DNA from: Bacteroidota bacterium
Lineage (GTDB): Bacteria; Bacteroidota; Kryptoniia; Kryptoniales; JAKASW01
Assembly (NCBI GenBank): GCA_021785235.1
Contig: JAJYGB010000325.1
Span: 1-6,157, forward strand
DNA: 6,157 bases
Direction of reading: 5' to 3'
Shown here one piece after another: positions 1-4,681 of the stretch (position 1 is the stretch's first letter; each line of letters starts with the position of its first letter). The translations under genes were made by a program, and so were the position numbers. Below the pieces are notes generated by a model. It ran no database searches. It saw only the letters and a list, made by a program, of their open reading frames with translations, and was not told the origin of the DNA.

Positions 1-23
1 CTGTATGATTCCCATGATTGCGC

Positions 24-31
24 TAAATTTG
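24..31 (+). promoter_or_regulatory. Possible Bacteroidota-type -7 promoter element (TAAATTTG)
   Basis: The octamer TAAATTTG matches the TAnnTTTG -7 consensus of the Bacteroidota primary sigma factor. It lies 43 bases before the chosen start of the SDR gene, which would leave a short leader holding the ribosome binding site. The partner -33 TTG element would fall at or before the window edge, so it cannot be confirmed. An 8-base match with four fixed pairs can occur by chance, so this is a weak inference. Confidence 0.3.
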
Positions 32-56
32 GTGTAGAGAAATCTCCGCCGAGTGT

Positions 57-63
57 GAGGAGG
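57..63 (+). promoter_or_regulatory. Shine-Dalgarno sequence for the SDR gene (GAGGAGG)
   Basis: GAGGAGG is the strongest Shine-Dalgarno match at this end of the window. It is 4 bases before an ATG at 68 (too close) and 10 bases before an ATG at 74 (acceptable), which favours 74. A second good match, GAAGGAG at 85-91, lies 9 bases before an in-frame ATG at 101, where the conserved fold begins, so that start is a serious alternative. Confidence 0.6.
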
Positions 64-73
64 TTGAATGCTA

Positions 74-943
74 ATGAAAGCTGCGAAGGAGAAGTACCGG
101 ATGAAAGACAAGATTTGCATGGTGACCGGCGCAAATGCCGGCATCGGAAAAGTGACCGCGCTGGAGCTGGCGAGAATGGGCGCGACAGTCGTCATGGTGT
201 GCCGTAACAGGGAAAAGGGCGATGCCGCCGCTGTAGAAATAGCGAGCGCAACCGGAAGCAGGTCGGTCCATCTCCTTGTCGGCGATTTGTCATCTCAGAA
301 GGAGGTACGCGACGTGGCCGCAAAGTTCAAAGAGAGGTTCGGTTCACTCCATGTCCTGGTAAACAACGCGGGCGGACTCGTGCCGACGAGGCAGCTTTCC
401 GTCGACAGGATAGAGAAGACCTTTGCCGGCAACCATCTGGGCTATTTCCTGCTCACAGGTCTGTTGCTTGACGTGCTGAAGAAGTCGGCCCCATCCCGTG
501 TCGTAAACGTCGCGTCCGACTTCCACCGGCTTGCGAAGCTCGACTTTGGCGATCTCCAGGGAGAACGGAAATACAGTCAAATGCAGGCGTACGCGCTTTC
601 GAAGCTTGCGAACATCCTCTTCACTTATGAGCTTGCGCGCAGGCTCGACGGGACGGGGGTAACCGCCAACTGCGTCCATCCCGGGGGTGTCAACTCGAAT
701 TTCTATAATAACTCCGGTAAGGGATTGCGATTCTTCTCGAATTTCTTCGGATGGACGATGAGGTCGCCCGAGAAGGGCGCGGAGACAGTCATCTATCTGG
801 CGTCGTCGCCGGAAGTAGAGGGAATTACCGGGAAGTATTTCAAAGACAAGAAAGCGATCCCCTCGTCGAAGCTTTCGATGGACAGGGAAAACGCCCGGCG
901 TCTGTGGGAGGTCAGTGAGGAGATGGTGAAGTTGAAGCAATGA
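74..943 (+). CDS. SDR-family NAD(P)-dependent oxidoreductase, retinol-dehydrogenase-like
   Basis: A classical short-chain dehydrogenase/reductase of about 289 residues, expected to be a soluble cytoplasmic enzyme that oxidises an alcohol or reduces a carbonyl with NAD(P)(H). The sequence shows the whole Rossmann signature: cofactor motif TGANAGIG at residues 18-25, a basic CRNREK stretch at about 43-48 after the second strand (suggesting NADP(H)), NNAG at 97-100, the structural Asn of NHLG near 120, catalytic Ser148 in VNVASDFH, YALSK with Tyr173 and Lys177, and the HPGGV turn at 202-206. The long spacing between Ser and Tyr and the N-x-F segment after PGG resemble retinol dehydrogenase 11-14/WWOX-like SDRs. 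The true substrate cannot be told. The start at 74 is chosen for its Shine-Dalgarno spacing; ATG 101 gives the tighter family-like N-terminus (MKDKICMVTG). It is a stand-alone gene, 96 bases before the cupin gene. Confidence 0.93.
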   Translation: MKAAKEKYRMKDKICMVTGANAGIGKVTALELARMGATVVMVCRNREKGDAAAVEIASATGSRSVHLLVGDLSSQKEVRDVAAKFKERFGSLHVLVNNAGGLVPTRQLSVDRIEKTFAGNHLGYFLLTGLLLDVLKKSAPSRVVNVASDFHRLAKLDFGDLQGERKYSQMQAYALSKLANILFTYELARRLDGTGVTANCVHPGGVNSNFYNNSGKGLRFFSNFFGWTMRSPEKGAETVIYLASSPEVEGITGKYFKDKKAIPSSKLSMDRENARRLWEVSEEMVKLKQ

Positions 944-1039
944 TCCACGCGTCGTGACAAGCTGGAGGCGTCCTTGCGGGCAGACAGGATCGCTTCTTTG
1001 CCGGGCACCAACTCGTATTAATGTCAGAGGGAGAGTATA

Positions 1040-1369
1040 ATGAAAATCGAAAACTTGCCGCTGTCGATAACCGATTGGAGCAAACTCAGTTCAGTCGGCG
1101 TGCGCGGAGAGACCGGTAAGGCGGTCTCCAGGGAATTGGACCAGGGGAACGTGCGGGTAAGACTCGTCGAATATTCCGCGCGTTACAAGGCGGACCACTG
1201 GTGCGCAAAAGGACACATAGTGCTCGTCATGGAAGGCGATCTGAGTGTTGAGCTGGAAGATGGAAGGATGTACGATTTGAGGGGAGATATGAGCATCCAG
1301 ATCGGGGATAATGGCGCGCCGCACAGGGTTTATTCGAAGAACGGGGCGCGGGTTGTCATTTTCGATTGA
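1040..1369 (+). CDS. DHCW-motif-type cupin fold protein
   Basis: A one-domain cupin of 109 residues, about the minimum size for the fold. Residues 51-66 read ADHWCAKGHIVLVMEG. This resembles cupin motif 1, with His53 and His59 as likely metal ligands, Glu65 in the usual glutamate position and a Cys55 close to the site. The second cupin motif is short: Gly89-Asp90, then PHRVYS with His95 as the probable last ligand. The D-H-W-C cluster followed by KGH matches, from memory, the small family annotated as 'DHCW motif cupin fold protein', whose function is unknown. A metal-binding sensor, isomerase or dioxygenase role cannot be chosen from sequence. No signal peptide or membrane segment is visible, so it is probably cytoplasmic. 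GAGGGAGAG at 1027-1035, 4 bases before the ATG, serves as a purine-rich Shine-Dalgarno. It is flanked by gaps of 96 and 133 bases, so it may be its own unit. Confidence 0.85.
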   Translation: MKIENLPLSITDWSKLSSVGVRGETGKAVSRELDQGNVRVRLVEYSARYKADHWCAKGHIVLVMEGDLSVELEDGRMYDLRGDMSIQIGDNGAPHRVYSKNGARVVIFD

Positions 1370-1424
1370 CTCTTCGGGCAACGCGCTTTACATTCAGACG
1401 AATACTGCTGTCGCGATGAAGCCG

Positions 1425-1450
1425 CACGAGAATGGCGGCGAATTCTCGTG
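1425..1450. repeat. Perfect 9-bp inverted repeat in the cupin-DUF2752 gap
   Basis: CACGAGAAT (1425-1433) and ATTCTCGTG (1442-1450) are exact reverse complements around the 8-base loop GGCGGCGA. A hairpin RNA or a dimeric-regulator operator could both form here. There is no T-run on either side, so it is not a textbook Rho-independent terminator. It lies 55 bases after the cupin stop and 52 bases before the DUF2752 start, so it could end the first gene or regulate the DUF2752-TM2-M28 run. Confidence 0.55.
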
Positions 1451-1502
1451 ATGCGATTGAAATAACAACGGCATCACGTCGAATGAGGCGAGAAAGAGAG
1501 AC

Positions 1503-1844
1503 ATGTACCAGGCTAGCTCGTTATTAAGGCGGTTTATGCGTGTGCTTTATTGGCGCATCGGTCTGGAAACGCTAATCTGGGTCACGGCGCTGGGGTATCT
1601 CGTCATCCATAGCCCTTACACGCAGACCGAATTCACTATATGTCCCCTCAGGAATCTGGGTTTTCACTACTGTCCCGGCTGCGGGCTTGGAAGAGCCGTT
1701 TCGTTTCTCCTTCACGGTGACGTGGTACGGTCCGTTCAGACGCACATTCTCGGCATACCTGCAACCATCATGCTCTTCTGCCGTACTTTCTCTTTGTTAA
1801 ATAACGCGCTGAGGAACCGTCTTCTTCAGCCATCGGTTAATTAA
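1503..1844 (+). CDS. DUF2752 family membrane protein
   Basis: A small membrane protein of 113 residues. Two hydrophobic segments are visible, at about 19-36 and 80-97. Between them lies the family hallmark: FTICPLRNLGFHYCPGCGLGRA at about 44-65, with Cys47, Cys57 and Cys60, followed by a Leu-Leu-His-Gly-Asp stretch at 69-73. The CPxCGxxR core and the LHGD segment are what define DUF2752. The biochemical role is unknown, although the Cys pair suggests metal or redox chemistry at the membrane. The ATG at 1503 is preceded by a weak purine-rich sequence (GAGAAAGAGAG), and no better start is seen. The stop is 14 bases before the TM2 gene. This order is, from memory, a recurring pair in Bacteroidota-like genomes, so the two products probably share a function or complex. 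Confidence 0.87.
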   Translation: MYQASSLLRRFMRVLYWRIGLETLIWVTALGYLVIHSPYTQTEFTICPLRNLGFHYCPGCGLGRAVSFLLHGDVVRSVQTHILGIPATIMLFCRTFSLLNNALRNRLLQPSVN

Positions 1845-1858
1845 ACAAGGGAGTTGAG

Positions 1859-2212
1859 ATGGCTAACATATTAGAGCTGATGCCGATGCTACAGGGCGAT
1901 GAACTGGCTTACGTCCAGAATGTAATCAAAGACATGAGCGAAGAGCAGGCGAGATTGTTCGCCGGTGTCTACAATGTCAGGAGAAAAGACCCGCAATTGG
2001 TTCTTCTCCTGGCGGTAATCGGGTTCATCGGTGTCGGAGGTGTCCACAGGTTCGTCCTGGGACAGATCGGCATGGGGCTCCTTTATCTTTTCACCGGCGG
2101 TCTTTGCCTGATAGGAACCATAGTAGACATGGTCAACCACAAGCGGCTGGCGTTCGAACACAACGCCATGGTCGCCATGGAAGTCTCCAAGGTCGTCAAG
2201 TCTTCAAATTGA
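1859..2212 (+). CDS. TM2 domain-containing membrane protein
   Basis: A membrane protein of 117 residues with one TM2 domain. The soluble N-terminus (1-40) carries an LQGDELAYVQNVIKDMSEEQARLFAGVY-like stretch, split here by no gap, as found in Bacteroidota TM2 proteins. It is followed by a basic RRKDP segment at 41-45. The two helices are at about 46-66 and 70-92. They are joined by the family motif GVGGVHRFVLGQ, and the second ends in a Gly-rich GGLCLIGTIVDMV stretch. The short loop with its conserved Gly, His, Arg and Asp residues is the diagnostic part. Function is not established for the bacterial family; a structural or assembly role at the inner membrane is only a guess. AAGGGAG at 1847-1853 lies 5 bases before the ATG, which fixes the start. 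It is almost certainly cotranscribed with the DUF2752 gene upstream and, 54 bases downstream, the M28 peptidase gene, which lies in the same reading frame after its TGA. Confidence 0.9.
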   Translation: MANILELMPMLQGDELAYVQNVIKDMSEEQARLFAGVYNVRRKDPQLVLLLAVIGFIGVGGVHRFVLGQIGMGLLYLFTGGLCLIGTIVDMVNHKRLAFEHNAMVAMEVSKVVKSSN

Positions 2213-2225
2213 AGGGAAAGCGACG

Positions 2226-2336
2226 ATGAAAAGCGAAACCCGGGTCGGCCGTCGGCCGAACTTCACATGTGGCTTAAACTCGCGATGCCGGGATGGCAGC
2301 GCGAGAAAGGGGAACGGGAAGTCGCGGTGGAATTGA
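2226..2336 (+). other. Possible 36-codon leader ORF overlapping the M28 gene start
   Basis: An ATG at 2226 follows GAAGGGAAAG (2211-2220) at good spacing and opens a 36-codon frame that ends at TGA 2334-2336. It covers the ATG of the M28 gene at 2267, which has no ribosome binding site of its own. The peptide is Arg-, Ser- and Gly-rich and resembles nothing I know. It may be a translated leader that couples translation to the peptidase gene, the trace of an indel that split the true N-terminus from its ribosome binding site, or simply chance. It is not proposed as a real protein. Confidence 0.3.
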
Positions 2337-3562
2337 ACCGGGTCGGGCGGGAAACCGTTCTCGCGACGCTCAGGCTGACGCAGTCGCTGCTTGAAAGGCA
2401 TGGACCGCGTATCGCTGGGACAAGGCAATGTCTGAACGCCGCGGACCAGATCGCCGAGATGCTGAGGGTCCACTGCGACAAGGTAGTTGAAGAGCGTTTC
2501 GAAATGCATCCCGGCTCCTTCTGGAATGTCGGGAAGATCATGGCGGTGGCTTACCTGATTTCAGTGCTCCTTCTTTTTGCGGGCGAGTTTTTCACGTTTG
2601 TCTCGGTGGCCGTAGCCCTGGCTGGATTGGTCTACGGCGTCGTGATTTACGTCTTCAATGGCCGATGGTTCGACCGCTTTTTCCCGAAGGCCGACGGGTG
2701 CAACGTTTACGGAACTATCGAACCGGCCGGTGAGGTGAAGCAGCAAATCATACTTTCGGGCCATCACGACAGTCCGTATGTGCTGAGCTTCCTTCTGAAC
2801 TGGAAGAGGCTGGCGCGCATGCGGCTTATCCTGGCGGTCCTGACTTACTTTGTTCTGTTGGGGGTGAGCATCGTGGCAGCGATAGAAACTGCGTTGGGCG
2901 CGCCCGACGCGGTGCCGGTTGAAATGATTGCAGTGGTGGCCGTTCTCGGACTTTTTTTCGTCGGTCCCCTTTATTCCGTGATTACACGTCTCCAGTCCCC
3001 GGGCGCGGGAGATAATCTGAACGCCACCGCCATGGCAATCACGGCTGCGGTCCACTTCAGCCTGAAGAGGAAGAAGGGAACCGCATTGAAACACACCCGC
3101 ATTATAATCCTGAGCACGGACGGGGAGGAGGTCGGTATGCGGGGCGCCAGCGACTACGCGGAAAAGCACAAAGCCGACCTGCTGGCGGTTCCAACGTTTG
3201 TGTTCAACATGGACAGTATTTACGCGACTAAAGATCTCACGCTCCTCACTCGCGACAGGAATGGAACGTGCAAGCTGTCGGAGCGGATGGCAAGAGAATG
3301 CCACGAAATTGCCGCCGATCTCGGCTATTTCCCGAATATTATGCCGATACCTCCCGGTGGAGGAGGCACGGATGCAGCTGCGTTCGCTAAGATTGGAATC
3401 GAATCCACCTCCGTCATCGGGATTTCCGTGCACGGCCTCGGAAACGAAACGGTATACCATACACCGCAGGATACCGTGGAACACATCGAGCCGGAAGCTG
3501 TCGAGGCTGTGCTCGACATTGCTATCAACTACATTACGCGCAAGGACGAGGAAGGCGAATGA
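2267..3562 (+). CDS. Membrane-embedded M28-family zinc metallopeptidase
   Basis: A predicted two-zinc aminopeptidase-type exo- or carboxypeptidase of 431 residues. The M28 ligand set is complete in order: SGHHDS with His166 and Asp168, GAGDN with bridging Asp249, STDGEEVG with catalytic Glu287 and ligand Glu288, NMDS with Asp316, and VYHTPQDT with His398. A Gly-rich PPGGGGTDA loop at 363-370 also fits the family. What sets it apart is four hydrophobic helices. Two (about 91-107 and 110-130) precede the domain. Two more (about 186-207 and 220-240) are inserted between the HxD motif and Asp249. No signal peptide is visible. Charged loops suggest both soluble parts lie on the cytoplasmic side. 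The substrate is unknown. ATG 2267 is the first possible start in the frame, since the TM2 stop at 2210-2212 is in the same frame with no GTG or TTG between. It lacks a Shine-Dalgarno, so ATG 2285 or an upstream indel remain possible. Confidence 0.9.
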   Translation: MWLKLAMPGWQREKGEREVAVELNRVGRETVLATLRLTQSLLERHGPRIAGTRQCLNAADQIAEMLRVHCDKVVEERFEMHPGSFWNVGKIMAVAYLISVLLLFAGEFFTFVSVAVALAGLVYGVVIYVFNGRWFDRFFPKADGCNVYGTIEPAGEVKQQIILSGHHDSPYVLSFLLNWKRLARMRLILAVLTYFVLLGVSIVAAIETALGAPDAVPVEMIAVVAVLGLFFVGPLYSVITRLQSPGAGDNLNATAMAITAAVHFSLKRKKGTALKHTRIIILSTDGEEVGMRGASDYAEKHKADLLAVPTFVFNMDSIYATKDLTLLTRDRNGTCKLSERMARECHEIAADLGYFPNIMPIPPGGGGTDAAAFAKIGIESTSVIGISVHGLGNETVYHTPQDTVEHIEPEAVEAVLDIAINYITRKDEEGE

Positions 3563-3571
3563 GCGGGAGCT

Positions 3572-3579
3572 AAAGGAGG
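3572..3579 (+). promoter_or_regulatory. Stranded Shine-Dalgarno-like sequence (AAAGGAGG)
   Basis: AAAGGAGG is the best Shine-Dalgarno match in the window, yet no ATG follows at usable distance. The only candidate is GTG at 3587, 7 bases on, in a frame different from DUF3788, giving 53 codons of unlikely protein. The gap 3563-3681 otherwise holds an imperfect GC hairpin (GCCGCG 3581-3586 with CGCGGC 3603-3608) and a T6 run at 3654-3659 that is too far from it for a normal terminator. Confidence 0.3.
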
Positions 3580-3681
3580 AGCCGCGGTGGTCACGGGAAC
3601 CGCGCGGCTGCATCTTCTTCCGTTGGTCCCCCATGTAAAACTCACCGCTCTGATTTTTTGTCGGACACCTCTGGGCAGGAA

Positions 3682-4113
3682 ATGGAAAACTCTTTGCGGG
3701 AAAACGTCTTCAACGACAAATCTGCCAAACCCGACGAGAAGAGCGTGTTGAAGGCGCTCGGCACATCGGGAAAGTATTGGCTCGGGATAAGAAAATACGC
3801 CGAGGAGAGCTTCGGGCCGTTGACCGAAAAATGGAAATACTACAGTCCGAAATACGGCTGGACAATGAAGCTTCTGTCGAAGAAGCGCAACCTCCTCTTC
3901 TTTGTGGCGATGGACGGAAGCTTTCGCGTCGCATTCATTTTTGGGGACAAAGCGGCCGCGGCGATTAAGAATAGCGACCTGCCGAAAGAGATAATTGACG
4001 AGTTTCGAAATGCGAAGAAGTACGTGGAAGGAACGGGGTTGCGCCTGGAAGTTAAAGACGCGAAATCGGCCGCGATCATAAAGAGGCTGATACAGATGAA
4101 GGTGGAGAACTAA
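3682..4113 (+). CDS. DUF3788 family protein
   Basis: A soluble protein of 143 residues. The sequence agrees with my memory of DUF3788: an N-terminal segment ending in LGTSGKYWLGI (26-36), a Trp-Lys-Tyr cluster at 51-53, the aromatic KYGW near 57-60, two strands with basic residues (MKLLSKKRNLLFFVAMDGSFRVAFIF at 62-87, given here as a region), LPKEIIDEF at 100-108, and the conserved KYVEGTGLRLEV at 113-124 before a C-terminal helix. The fold resembles the YdhG/DUF1801 type of small alpha/beta proteins, but no function is established. No signal peptide is present. The frame stays open upstream to a TTG at 3658 with no Shine-Dalgarno. ATG 3682 is preferred because the family similarity begins after it, although its AGGA is only 1 base away. 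It lies 119 bases after the M28 gene. Confidence 0.83.
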   Translation: MENSLRENVFNDKSAKPDEKSVLKALGTSGKYWLGIRKYAEESFGPLTEKWKYYSPKYGWTMKLLSKKRNLLFFVAMDGSFRVAFIFGDKAAAAIKNSDLPKEIIDEFRNAKKYVEGTGLRLEVKDAKSAAIIKRLIQMKVEN

Positions 4114-4181
4114 CGTGCGGTGATTCTGTTAACACTGCCGGGGTGTACGCCCGTCACCAGGAAATGTAAAAGAGGTGCAAT

Positions 4182-4547
4182 ATGTTTTGTCCGAAGTGCA
4201 AGACCGAATACCGACCGGGCTTCACGCGCTGCGCTGATTGTGGCTCTGATCTCGTGGAGCGCCTCCCGGAAGAACCCCGGCCGATCCGCAGCGGGCAGAC
4301 CGGCGAAGTAAGACCGGTTCCCATCCTGCAGACGCATGACCAGTCAGATGTGCTCAGCATCAGGATGGCACTCGATTCGGAAGGAATCGAATATATCCTG
4401 CAGGGCGAAACACTCTCCGGTTTACGCCATTCTGATCCTGTGGTCCTGCTCGTCAGTCAGGACGACGTTGAGAGAGCGAAAGGTGCTCTCGCCGAGGTCA
4501 GACTCAATTATTCGAGTCAGACATTCAACACGAAGAAGAATCGGTAG
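4182..4547 (+). CDS. Zinc-ribbon plus DUF2007 domain protein
   Basis: A soluble two-part protein of 121 residues. Residues 3-20 form a zinc ribbon, with CPKC (Cys3, Cys6) and CADC (Cys17, Cys20) 10 residues apart. A short Pro- and charge-rich linker (about 26-46) leads into a DUF2007-like domain at about 47-107. It begins VPILQTHDQSDVLSIRMAL, has a GIEYILQGE strand, and ends with VVLLVSQDDVERAKGAL. DUF2007 is a small ferredoxin-like, ACT-like domain that is often described as a putative signal-transducing or metabolite-sensing module. The role of this protein is unknown. AGAGGTG at 4171-4177, 4 bases before the ATG, supports the start, and there is no other candidate nearby. The gene follows DUF3788 by 68 bases and is the last plus-strand gene before the convergent terminator. 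Confidence 0.88.
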   Translation: MFCPKCKTEYRPGFTRCADCGSDLVERLPEEPRPIRSGQTGEVRPVPILQTHDQSDVLSIRMALDSEGIEYILQGETLSGLRHSDPVVLLVSQDDVERAKGALAEVRLNYSSQTFNTKKNR

Positions 4548-4634
4548 CGGACGATCGGCGGAAAGTTTTCGTTCATGACACCGCGCTTCAGCGCTGCACA
4601 TTCCGGTGACCTTGGGTGTAATTGATCTCTCGCA

Positions 4635-4665
4635 CCCGCCCGGACTGCTGACCGAGCCGGGCGGG
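4635..4665. terminator. Hairpin terminator between convergent genes
   Basis: CCCGCCCGG (4635-4643) and CCGGGCGGG (4657-4665) form a perfect 9-bp all-GC stem with a 13-base loop. It lies 16 bases past the minus-strand stop codon and 87 bases past the plus-strand one, where a shared two-way terminator is expected. There is no T-run on either strand, so it would act as a strong hairpin rather than as a textbook intrinsic terminator. The rest of 4548-4681 holds nothing I recognise. Confidence 0.65.
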
Positions 4666-4681
4666 CACAGAGTTCACGGGT

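Noticed and set aside
344..940. A 198-codon minus-strand open frame opposite the SDR gene
   Set aside because: The plus strand holds every SDR motif in order. The antisense product has no recognisable features.
997..1023. TTTG and TATTAATG before the cupin gene, considered as a Bacteroidota-type promoter
   Set aside because: The second element misses two of the fixed T positions, the spacing is 15 rather than about 19-21 bases, and the start of transcription would fall on the ribosome binding site.
2561..3634. A 357-codon minus-strand open frame antisense to the M28 gene
   Set aside because: Its predicted protein is rich in His, Arg and Gln with no domain signature, while the plus strand encodes a complete M28 domain. 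Long antisense frames are common opposite G+C-rich genes.
3198..3638. An open frame of 146 codons on the plus strand overlapping the end of the M28 gene
   Set aside because: It lies in another frame under the M28 zinc-ligand region, is rich in Arg and Ser without any known motif, and has no ribosome binding site. It is a shadow of the real gene.
3581..3659. GC hairpin (3581-3608) followed by a T6 run, considered as a terminator for the M28 gene
   Set aside because: The stem is imperfect beyond 6 bp and the T-run starts about 45 bases after it, which is too far for an intrinsic terminator.
4119..4158. GGTGA/TCACC arms and a nested GGG/CCC pairing between the DUF3788 and zinc-ribbon genes, considered as a hairpin or riboswitch
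   Set aside because: The arms are only 4-5 bp, several competing pairings exist, and no known riboswitch core is recognisable.
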